The notes under the pieces were generated by a model, which saw nothing but the letters and a program-made list of their open reading frames with translations, was not told where the DNA came from and did not search any database. A program made the translations under genes and the position numbers. DNA of 64,000 nt, from the NCBI GenBank assembly GCA_037127255.1, contig JBANSL010000014.1, positions 2,501-66,500 of the forward strand, written 5' to 3'. Of the stretch, positions 51,901 to 63,800 are shown piece by piece; the first letter of the stretch is position 1; each line of letters begins with the position of its first letter. Origin of the DNA: Persicaria tinctoria (taxonomy: Eukaryota > Streptophyta > Magnoliopsida > Caryophyllales > Polygonaceae).

Positions 51901-52900
51901 CACTAAAAAATGGGAATTTAGAGGCTAAAACGATCAGCTTACCCCGTGAGATTTGCAACAAGGCTTGTATTTTTGTGGGAGATTTCGGGTTAATGAAGGA
52001 GGTACCATCTCTAGTGCTCCAAAACGACTGAAACTTTGTGCGTAGCTTTAATATAACCAATAAGGTGGGGAAACGCTAAAAAATTAGAATTTGGAGGCTA
52101 ATACGATTAGCTTACCGCGTGAGATTTGCAACACGACTTGTATTTCTGTGGGGAGATTTCAGGTTAATGATGGAGGTACCATCTCTATTGCTCCAAAAGG
52201 GCTAGAACTTTGTGGGTAGTTTTAAATAAACAATAAGGTGGGGAAACACTAAAAAATGGGAATTTAGAGGCTAATACGATCAGCTTACCCCAAGAGATTT
52301 GCAACACGACTTGTATTTCTGTGGGGAGATTTCGGGTTAATGAAGGAGGTACCATCTCTAATGCTCAAAAAGGGCTAGAACTTTGTGTGTAGCTTTAATA
52401 TAAACAATAAGGTAGGGAAACACTAAAAAATGGGAATTTTGAGGCTAATACGATCAGCTTACCCCGTGAGATTTGCAACACGACTTGTATTTTTGTGGGA
52501 GATTTCGGGTTAATGAAGGAGGTACCATCTTTAGTGCTCCAAAAGGACTGAAACTTTGTGGGTAGCTTTAATATAACCAATAAGGTGGGGAAACGCTAAA
52601 AAATTGGAATTTGGAGGCTAATGCGATTAGCTTACCGCGTGAGATTTGCAACACGACTTGTATTTCTGTGGGGAAATTTCGGGTTAATGAAGGAGGTACC
52701 ATCTCTAGTGCTTCAAAAGGGCTAAAACTTTGTGGGTAGCTTTAATATAAACAATAAGGTGGGGAAACACTAAAAAATGGGAATTTAGAGGCTAATACGA
52801 TCAGCTTACCGCGTGAGATTTGCAACACGGCTTGTATTTTTGTGGGAGATTTCGGGTTAATGAAGGAGGTACCATCTCTAGTGCTCCAAAAGGGCTAGAA
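48770..52900. repeat. Tandem 12-mer duplication in array 2 (2082-bp period)
   Basis: Two adjacent stretches of 12 monomers, about 48770-50850 and 50850-52900, share GAGACTAATACG, GGGGATATTTCGGGTTAATGAACG, AACATTAAGGTGGGG, TTTACAGGCTAATACG, GGCTAAAACGATC, CTCTATTGCTCC, CCCCAAGAGATTTG and CCATCTTTAGTGC in the same order. The second copy has lost two bases in TTTTAAATAAACAATAAGG near 52223. Parts of a third copy appear near 58980-60050 at a shift of 8152 bp from the second. Confidence 0.8.
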
Positions 52901-53039
52901 CTTTGTGTGTAGCTTTAATATAACCAATAAGGTGGGGAAACACTAAAAAATGGGAATTTAGAGGCTAATACGATCAGCTTACCCCGTGAGATTTGCAACA
53001 CGGCTTGTATTTTTGTGGGAGATTTCGGGTTAATGAAGG

Positions 53040-56000
53040 AGGTACCATCTCTAATGCTCCAAAAGGGCTAGAACTTTGTGGGTAGCTTTAATATAAACAA
53101 TAAGGTGGGGAAACACTAAAAAATGGGAATTTAGAGGCTAATACGATCAGCTTACCGCGTGAGATTTGCAACACGGCTTGTATTTTTGTGGGAGATTTCG
53201 GGTTAATGAAGGAGGTACCATCTCTAGTGCTCCAAAAGGGCTAGAACTTTGTGGGTGGCTTTAATATAACCAATAAGGTGGGGAAACACTAAAAAATGGG
53301 AATTTAGAGGCTAATACGATCAGCTTACCCCGTGAGATTTGCAACACGGCTTGTATTTTTGTGGGAGATTTCGGGTTAATGAAGGAGGTACCATCTCTAT
53401 TGCTCCAAAACGACTGAAACTTTGTGCGTAGCTTTAATATAACCAATAAGGTGGGGAAACGCTAAAAAATTGGAATTTGGAGGCTAATACGATTAGCTTA
53501 CCGCGTGAGATTTGCAACACGACTTGTATTTCTATGGGGAGATTTCAGGTTAATGAAGGAGGTACCATCTCTAGTGCTCCAAAAGGGCTAGAACTTTGTG
53601 GGTAGCTTTAAAATAACCAATAAGGTGGGGAAACGCTAAAAAATTGGAATTTGGAGGCTAATACGATTAGCTTACCGCGTGAGATTTGCAACACGACTTG
53701 TATTTCTGTGGGGAGATTTCAGGTTAATGAAGGAGGTACCATCTCTAGTGCTCCAAAAGGGCTAGAACTTTGTGGGTAGCTTTAATATAAACAATAAGGT
53801 GGGGAAACACTAAAAAATGGGAATTTAGAGGCTAATACGATCAGCTTACCGCGTGAGATTTGCAACACGGCTTGTATTTTTGTGGGAGATTTCGGGTTAA
53901 TGAAGGAGGTACCATCTCTAGTGCTCCAAAAGGGCTAGAACTTTGTGGGTAGCTTTAATATAACCAATAAGGTGGGGAAACACTAAAAAATGGGAATTTA
54001 GAGGCTAATACGATTAGCTTACCCCGTGAGATTTGCAACACGGCTTGTATTTTTGTGGGAGATTTCGGGTTAATGAAGGAGGTACCATCTCTAATGCTCC
54101 AAAAGGGCTAGAACTTTGTGGGTAGCTTTAATATAAACAATAAGGTGGGGAAACACTAAAAAATGGGAATTTTGACGCTAATACGATCAGCTTACCCCGT
54201 GAGATTTGCAACACGGTTTGTATTTTTGTGGGAGATTTCGGGTTAATGAAGGAGGTACCATCTCTAGTGCTCCAAAAGGACTGAAACTTTGTGGGTAGCT
54301 TTAATATAACAAATAAGGTGGGGAAACGCTAAAAAATTGGAATTTGGAGGCTAATACGATTAGCTTATCGCGTGAGATTTGCAAAACGACTTGTATTTCT
54401 ATGGGGAGATTTCAGGTTAATGAAGGAGGTACCATCTCTAGTGCTCCAAAAGGGCTAAAACTTTGTGGGTAGCTTTAATATAACCAATAAGCTGGGGAAA
54501 CACTAAAAAATGGGAATTTAGAGACTAATACGATCAGCTTACCCCGTGAGATTTGCAACACGGCTTGTATTTTTGTGGGAGATTTCGGGTTAATGAAGGA
54601 GGTACCATCTCTAGTGCTCTAAAAGGGCTAGAACTTTGTGGGTAGTTTTAATATAAACAATAAGGTGGGGAAACACTAAAAAATGGGAATTTAGAGGCTA
54701 ATACGATCAGCTTGCCGCGTGAGATTTGCAACACGACTTGTATTTCTGTGGGGAGATTTCAGGTTAATGATGGAGGTACCATCTCTAGTGCTCCAAAAGG
54801 GCTAGAACTTTGTGGGTAGTTTTAATATAAACAATAAGGTGGGGAAACAATAAAAAATGGGAATTTAGAGGCTAATACGATCAGCTTACCCCATGAGATT
54901 TGCAACACGACTTGTATTTCTATGGGGAGATTTCGGGTTAATGAAGGAGGTACCATCTCTAATGCTCAAAAAGGGCTAGAACTTTGTGTGTAGCTTTAAT
55001 ATAAACAATAAGGTAGGGAAACACTAAAAAATGGGAATTTTGAGGCTAATACGATCAGCTTACCCCGTCAGATTTGCAACACGACTTGTATTTTTGTGGG
55101 AGATTTCGGGTTAATGAAGGAGGTACCATCTCTAGTGCTCCAAAAGGACTGAAACTTTGTGGGTAGCTTTAATATAACCAATAAGGTGGGGAAACGCTAA
55201 AAAATTGGAATTTGGAGGCTAATATGATTAGCTTACCGCGTGAGATTTGCAACACGACTTGTATTTCTATGGGGAAATTTCGGGTTAATGAAGGAGGTAC
55301 CATCTCTAGTGCTTCAAAAGGGCTAGAACTTTTTGGGTAGCTTTAATATAAACAATAAGGTGGGGAAACACTAAAAAATGGGAATTTAGAGGCTAATACG
55401 ATCAGCTTACCCCGTGAGATTTGCAACACGGCTTGTATTTTTGTGGGAGATTTCGGGTTAATGAAGGAGGTACCATCTCTACTGCTCCAAAAGGGCTAGA
55501 ACTTTGTGGGTAGCTTTAATATAAACAATAAGGAGGGGAAACACTAAAAAATGGGAATTTTGACGCTAATACGATCAGCTTACCCCGTGAGATTTGCAAC
55601 ACGGCTTGTATTTTTGTGGGAGATTTCGGGTTAATGAAGGAGGTACCATCTCTAGTGCTCCAAAAGGACTGAAACTTTGTGGGTAGCTTTAATATAACCA
55701 ATAAGGTGGGGAAACGCTAAAAAATGGGAATTTAGAGGCTAATACGATCAGCTTACTCCATGAGATTTGCAACACGACTTGTATTTCTGTGGGGAGATTT
55801 CGGGTTAATGAAGGAGGTACCTTCTCTAATGCTCAAAAAGGGCTAGAACTTTGTGTGTAGCTTTAATATAAACAATAAGGTAGGGAAACACTAAAAAATG
55901 GGAATTTTGAGGCTAATACGATCAGCTTACCCCGTGAGATTTGCAACACGACATGTATTTTTGTGAAAGATTTCGGGTTAATGAAGGAGGTACCATATCT

Positions 56001-56194
56001 AGTGCTCCAAAAGGACTGAAACTTTGTGGGTAGCTTTAATATAACAAATAAGGTGGGGAAACGCTAAAAAATTGGAATTTGGAGGCTAATACGATTAGCT
56101 TACCGCGTGAGATTTGCAACACGACTTGTATTTCTGTGGGGAGATTTCGGGTTAATGAAGGAGGTACCATCTCTAGTGCTTCAAAAGGGCTAGA
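53040..56194. repeat. Block repeated at 60846-64000 (shift 7806 bp, 45 monomers)
   Basis: The last 3.15 kb of the window repeats this segment at an exact shift of 7806 bp. Shared rare variants include CTTTAAAATAACC, GCAAAACGACTTG, AAGCTGGGGAAAC, GGGAAACAATAAAAAATGG, CCCGTCAGATTTG, TCTACTGCTCC, ACTCCATGAG, GTACCTTCTC and GACATGTATTTTTGTGAAAG. The match still holds at the final base, so the duplicated block extends beyond the window. Outside it, 60090-60480 also matches 52284-52680 at the same shift, with an exchange of other sequence between about 60500 and 60840. Confidence 0.8.
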
Positions 56195-59100
56195 ACTTTG
56201 TGGGTAGCTTTAATATAAACAATAAGGTGGGGAAACACTAAAAAATGGGAATTTAGAGGCTAATACGATCAGCTTACCCCGTGAGATTTGCAACACGGCT
56301 TGTATTTTTGTGGGAGATTTCGGGTTAATGAAGGAGGTACCATCTCTAGTGCTTCAAAAGGGCTAAAACTTTGTGGGTAGCTTTAATATAAACAATAAGG
56401 TGGGGAAACACTAAAAAATGGGAATTTAGAGGCTAATACGATCAGCTTACCCCGTGAGATTTGCAACACGGCTTGTATTTTTGTGGGAGATTTCGGGTTA
56501 ATGAAGGAGGTACCATCTCTAGTGCTCCAAAACGACTGAAACTTTGTGCGTAGCTTTAATATAACCAATAAGGTGGGGAAACGCTAAAAAATTAGAATTT
56601 GGAGGCTAATACGATTAGCTTACCGCGTGAGATTTGCAACACGACTTGTATTTCTGTGGGGAGATTTCGGGTTAATGATGGAGGTACCATCTCTAGTGCT
56701 CCAAAAGGGCTAGAACTTTGTGGGTAGTTTTAATATAAACAATAAGGTGGGGAAACACTAAAAAATGGGAATTTAGAGGCTAATACGATCAGCTTACCCC
56801 GTGAGATTTTCAACACGGCTGGTATTTTTGTGGGAGATTTCGGGTTAATGAAGGAGGTACCATCTCTAGTGCTCCAAAACGACTGAAACTTTGTGCGTAG
56901 CTTTAATATAACCAATAAGGTGGGGAAACGCTAAAAAATTGGAATTTCGAGGCTAATACGATTAGCTTACCGCGTGAGATTTGCAACACGACTTTTATTT
57001 CTGTGGGGAGATTTCAGGTTAATGATGGAGGTACCATCTCTAGTGCTCCAAAAGGGCTAGAACTTTGTGGGTAGTTTTAATATAAACAATAAGGTGGGGA
57101 AACACTAAAAAATGGGAATTTAGAGGCTAATACGATCAGCTTACCCCATGAGATTTGAAACACGACTTGTATTTCTGTGGGGAGATTTCGGGTTAATGAA
57201 GGAGGTACCATCTCTAATGCTCAAAAAGGGCTAGAACTTTGTGTGTAGCTTTAATATAAACAATAAGGTAGGGAAACACTAAAAAATGGGAATTTTGAGG
57301 CTAATACGATCAGCTTACCCCGTGAGATTTGCAACACGACTTGTATTTTTGTGGGAGATTTCGGGTTAATGAAGGAGGTACCATCTCTAGTGCTCCAAAA
57401 GGACTGAAACTTTGTGGGTAGCTTTAATATAACCAGTAAGGTCGGGAAACGCTAAAAAATTGGAATTTGGAGGCTAATACGATTAGCTTACCGCGTGAGA
57501 TTTGCAACACGACTTGTATTTCTGTGGGGAAATTTCGGGTTAATGAAGGAGGTACCATCTCTAGTGCTTCAAAAGGGCTAGAACTTTGTGGGTAGCTTTA
57601 ATATAAACAATAAGGTGGGGAAACACTAAAAAATGGGAATTTAGAGGCTAATACGATCAGCTTACCCCGTGAGATTTGCAACACGGCTTGTATTTTTGTG
57701 GGAGATTTCGGGTTAATGAAGGAGGTACCATCTCTAGTGCTCCAAAACGACTGAAACTTTGTGCGTAGCTTTAATATAACCAATAAGGTGGGGAAATGCT
57801 AAAAAAATGGAATTTGGAGGCTAATACGATTAGCTTACCGCGTGAGATTTGCAACACGACTTGTATTTCTGTGGGGAGATTTCAGGTTAATGATGGAGGT
57901 ACCATCTCTAGTGCTCCAAAAGGGCTAGAACATTGTGGGTAGTTTTAATATAAACAATAAGGTGGGGAAACACTAAAAAATGGGAATTTAGAGGCTAATA
58001 CGATCAGCTTACCCCATGAGATTCGCAACACGACTTTTATTTCTGTGGGGAGATTTCGGGTTAATGAAGGAGGTACCATCTCTAATGCTCAAAAAGGGCT
58101 AGAACTTTGTGTGTAGCTTTAATATAAACAATAAGGTAGGGAAACACTAAAAAATGGGAATTTTGAGGCTAATACGATCAGCTTACCCCGTGAGATTTGC
58201 AACACGACTTGTATTTTTGTGGAAGATTTCGGGTTAATGAAGGAGGTACCATATCTAGTGCTCCAAAAGGACTGAAACTTTGTGGGTACCTTTAATATAA
58301 CATATAAGGTGGGGAAACGCTAAAAAATTGGAATTTGGAGGCTAATACGATAAGCTTACCGCGTGAGATTTGCAACACGACTTGTATTTCTGTGGGGAGA
58401 TTTCGGGTTAATGAAGTAGGTACCATCTCTAGTGCTTCAAAAGGGCTAGAACTTTGTGGGTAGCTTTAATATAAACAATAAGGTGGGGAAACACTAAAAA
58501 ATGGGAATTTAGAGGCTAATACGATCAGCTTACCCCGTGAGATTTGCAACACGGCTTGTATTTTTGTGGGAGATTTTGGGTTAATGAAGGAGGTACCATC
58601 TCTAGTGCTCCAAAACGACTGAAACTTTGTGCGTAGCTTTAATATAACCAATAAGGTGGGGAAACGCTAAAAAATTGGAATTTGGAGGCTAATACGATTA
58701 GCTTACCGCGTGAGATTTGCAACACGACTTGTATTTCTGTGGGGAAATTTCAGGTTAATGAAGGAGGTACCATCTCTAGTGCTCCAAAAGGGCTAGAAAT
58801 TTGTGGGTAGCTTTAATATAACCAATAAGGTGGGGAAACACTAAAAAATGGGAATTTAGAGACTAATACGATCAGCTTACCCCGTGAGATTTGCAACACG
58901 GCTTGTATTTTTGTGGGAGATTTCGGGTTAATGAAGGAGGTACCATCTCTAGTGCTCCAAAAGGGCTAGAACTTTGTGGATAGTTTTAATATAAACAATA
59001 AGGTGGGGAAACACTAAAAAATGGGAATTTAGAGACTAATACGATCAGCTTACCCCGTGAGATTTGCAACACGGCTTGTATTTTTGTGGGAGATTTCGGG

Positions 59101-60845
59101 TTAATGAAGGAGGTACCATCTCTAGTGCTCCAAAAGGGCTAGAACTTTGTGGGTAGTTTTAATATAAACAATAAGGTGGGGAAACACTAAAAAATGGGAA
59201 TTTAGAGGCTAATACGATCAGCTTACCCCATGAGATTTGCAACACGACTTGTATTTCTGTGGGGATATTTCGGGTTAATGAACGAGGTACCATCTCTAAT
59301 GCTCAAAAAGGGCTAGAACTTTGTGGGTAGTTTTAATATAAACAATAAGGTGGGGAAACACTAAAAAATGGGAATTTAGAGGCTATTACGATCAGCTTAC
59401 CCCATGAGATTTGCAACACGACTTGTATTTCTGTGGGGAGATTTCAGGTTAATGATGGAGGTACCATCTCTAGTGCTCCAAAAGGGCTAGAACTTTGTGG
59501 GTAGTTTTAATATAAACATTAAGGTGGGGAAACACTAAAAAATGGGAATTTACAGGCTAATACGATCAGCTTACCCCATGAGATTTGCAACACGACTTGT
59601 ATTTCTACGGGGAGATTTCGGGTTAATGAAGGAGGTACCATCTCTAATGCTCCAAAAGGGCTAGAACTTTGTGGGTAGCTTTAATATAAACAATAAGGTG
59701 GGGAAACACTAAAAAATGGGAATTTTGACGCTAATACGATCAGCTTACCCCGTGAGATTTGCAACACGGCTTGTATTTTTGTGGGAGATTTCGGGTTAAT
59801 GAAGGAGGTACCATCTCTAGTGCTCCAAAAGGACTGAAACTTTGTGGGTAGCTTTAATATAACCAATAAGGTGGGGAAACGCTAAAAAATTGGAATTTGG
59901 AGGCTAATACGATCAGCTTACCCCGTGAGATTTGCAACACGGTTTGTATTTTTGTGGGAGATTTCGGGTTAATGAAGGAGGTACCATATCTAGTGCTCCA
60001 AAAGGGCTAGAACTTTGTGGGTAGCTTTAATATAAACAATAAGGTGGGGAAACGCTAAAAAATGGGAATTTAGAGGCTAATACGATCAGTTTACCCCAAG
60101 AGATTTGCAACACGACTTGTATTTCTGTGGGGAGATTTCGGGTTAATGAAGGAGGTACCATCTCTAATGCTCAAAAAGGGCTAGAACTTTGTGTGTAGCT
60201 TTAATATAAACAATAAGGTAGGGAAACACTAAAAAATGGGAATTTTGAGGCTAATACGATCAGCTTACCCCGTGAGATTTGCAACACGACTTGTATTTTT
60301 GTGGGAGATTTCGGGTTAATGAAGGAGGTACCATCTTTAGTGCTCCAAAAGGACTGAAACTTTGTGGGTAGCTTTAATATAACCAATAAGGTGGGGAAAC
60401 GCTAAAAAATTGGAATTTGGAGGCTAATACGATTAGCTTACCGCGTGAGATTTGCAACACGACTTGTATTTCTGTGGGGAAATTTCGGGTTAATGAAAAA
60501 GGTACCATCTCTAGTGCTTCAAAAGGGCTAGAACTTTTTGGGTAGCTTTAATATAAACAATAAGGTGGGGAAACACTAAAAAATGGGAATTTAGAGGCTA
60601 ATACGATCAGCTTACCCCGTGAGATTTGCAACACGGCTTGTATTTTTGTGGGAGATTTCGGGTTAATGAAGGAGGTACCATCTCTACTGCTCCAAAAGGG
60701 CTAGAACTTTGTGGGTAGCTTTAATATAAACAATAAGGAGGGGAAACACTAAAAAATGGGAATTTTGACGCTAATACGATCAGCTTACCCCGTGAGATTT
60801 GCAACACGGCTTGTATTTTAGTGGGAGATTTCGGGTTAATGAAGG

Positions 60846-63800
60846 AGGTACCATCTCTAATGCTCCAAAAGGGCTAGAACTTTGTGGGTAGCTTTAATAT
60901 AAACAATAAGGTGGGGAAACACTAAAAAATGGGAATTTAGAGGCTAATACGATCAGCTTACCGCGTGAGATTTGCAACACGGCTTGTATTTTTGTGGGAG
61001 ATTTCGGGTTAATGAAGGAGGTACCATCTCTAGTGCTCCAAAAGGGCTAGAACTTTGTGGGTCGCTTTAATATAACCAATAAGGTGGGGAAACACTAAAA
61101 AATGTGAATTTAGAGGCTAATACGATCAGCTTACCCCGTGAGATTTGCAACACGGCTTGTATTTTTGTGGGAGATTTCGGGTTAATGAAGGAGGTACCAT
61201 CTCTATTGCTCCAAAACGACTGAAACTTTGTGCGTAGCTTTAATATAACCAATAAGGTGGGGAAACGCTAAAAAATTGGAATTTGGAGGCTAATACGATT
61301 AGCTTACCGCGTGAGATTTGCAACACGACTTGTATTTCTATGGGGAGATTTCAGGTTAATGAAGGAGGTACCATCTCTAGTGCTCCAAAAGGGCTAGAAC
61401 TTTGTGGGTAGCTTTAAAATAACCAATAAGGTGGGGAAACGCTAAAAAATTGGAATTTGGAGGCTAATACGATTAGCTTACCGCGTGAGATTTGCAACAC
61501 GACTTGTATTTCTGTGGGGAGATTTCAGGTTAATGAAGGAGGTACCATCTCTAGTGCTCCAAAAGGGCTAGAACTTTGTGGGTAGCTTTAATATAAACAA
61601 TAAGGTGGGGAAACACTAAAAAATGGGAATTTAGAGGCTAATACGATCAGCTTACCGCGTGAGATTTGCAACACGGCTTGTATTTTTGTGGGAGATTTCG
61701 AGTTAATGAAGGAGGTACCATCTCTAGTGCTCCAAAAGGGCTAGAACTTTGTGGGTAGCTTTAATATAACCAATAAGGTGGGGAAACACTAAAAAATGGG
61801 AATTTAGAGGCTAATACGATTAGCTTACCCCGTGAGATTTGCAACACGGCTTGTATTTTTGTGGGAGATTTCGGGTTAATGAAGGAGGTACCATCTCTAA
61901 TGCTCAAAAAGGGCTAGAACTTTGTGGGTAGCTTTAATATAAACAATAAGGTGGGGAAACACTAAAAAATGGGAATTTTGACGCTAATACGATCAGCTTA
62001 CCCCGTGAGATTTGCAACACGGTTTGTATTTTTGTGGGAGATTTCGGGTTAATGAAGGAGGTACCATCTCTAGTGCTCCAAAAGGACTGAAACTTTGTGG
62101 GTAGCTTTAATATAACAAATAAGGTGGGGAAACGCTAAAAAATTGGAATTTGGAGGCTAATACGATTAGCTTACCGCGTGAGATTTGCAAAACGACTTGT
62201 ATTTCTATGGGGAGATTTCAGGTTAATGAAGGAGGTACCATCTCTAGTGCTCCAAAAGGGCTAAAACTTTGTGGGTAGCTTTAATATAACCAATAAGCTG
62301 GGGAAACACTAAAAAATGGGAATTTAGAGACTAATACGATCAGCTTACCCCGTGAGATTTGCAACACGGCTTGTATTTTTGTGGGAGATTTCGGGTTAAT
62401 GAAGGAGGTACCATCTCTAGTGCTCTAAAAGGGCTAGAACTTTGTGGGTAGTTTTAATATAAACAATAAGGTGGGGAAACACTAAAAAATGGGAATTTAG
62501 AGGCTAATACGATCAGCTTACCGCGTGAGATTTGCAACACGACTTGTATTTCTGTGGGGAGATTTCAGGTTAATGATGGAGGTACCATCTCTAGTGCTCC
62601 AAAAGGGCTAGAACTTTGTGGGTAGTTTTAATATAAACAATAAGGTGGGGAAACAATAAAAAATGGGAATTTAGAGGCTAATACGATCAGCTTACCCCAT
62701 GAGATTTGCAACACGACTTGTATTTCTATGGGGAGATTTCGGGTTAATGAAGGAGGTACCATCTCTAATGCTCAAAAAGGGCTAGAACTTTGTGTGTAGC
62801 TTTAATATAAACAATAAGGTAGGGAAACACTAAAAAATGGGAATTTTGAGGCTAATACGATCAGCTTACCCCGTCAGATTTGCAACACGACTTGTATTTT
62901 TGTGGGAGATTTCGGGTTAATGAAGGAGGTACTATCTCTAGTGCTCCAAAAGGACTGAAACTTTGTGGGTAGCTTTAATATAACCAATAAGGTGGGGAAA
63001 CGCTAAAAAATTGGAATTTGGAGGCTAATATGATTAGCTTACCGCGTGAGATTTGCAACACGACTTGTATTTCTATGGGGAAATTTCGGGTTAATGAAGG
63101 AGGTACCATCTCTAGTGCTTCAAAAGGGCTAGAACTTTTTGGGTAGCTTTAATATAAACAATAAGGTGGGGAAACACTAAAAAATGGGAATTTAGAGGCT
63201 AATACGATCAGCTTACCCCGTGAGATTTGCAACACGGCTTGTATTTTTGTGGGAGATTTCGGGTTAATGAAGGAGGTACCATCTCTACTGCTCCAAAAGG
63301 GCTAGAACTTTGTGGGTAGCTTTAATATAAACAATAAGGAGGGGAAACACAAAAAAATGGGAATTTTGACGCTAATACGATCAGCTTACCCCGTGAGATT
63401 TGCAACACGGCTTGTATTTTTGTGGGAGATTTCGGGTTAATGAAGGAGGTACCATCTCTAGTGCTCCAAAAGGACTGAAACTTTGTGGGTAGCTTTAATA
63501 TAACCAATAAGGTGGGGAAACGCTAAAAAATGGGAATTTAGAGGCTAATACGATCAGCTTACTCCATGAGATTTGCAACACGACTTGTATTTCTGTGGGG
63601 AGATTTCGGGTTAATGAAGGAGGTACCTTCTCTAATGCTCAAAAAGGGCTAGAACTTTGTGTGTAGCTTTAATATAAACAATAAGGTAGGGAAACACTAA
63701 AAAATGGGAATTTTGAGGCTAATACGATCAGCTTACCCCGTGAGATTTGCAACACGACATGTATTTTTGTGAAAGATTTCGGGTTAATGAAGGAGGTACC

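Noticed and set aside
20649..63507. Many 61-codon open frames on the minus strand in array 2
   Set aside because: They begin with TTG and appear only where a monomer pair happens to lack a stop. They span monomer boundaries, and many neighbouring monomers do not have them. No codon-level conservation is visible.
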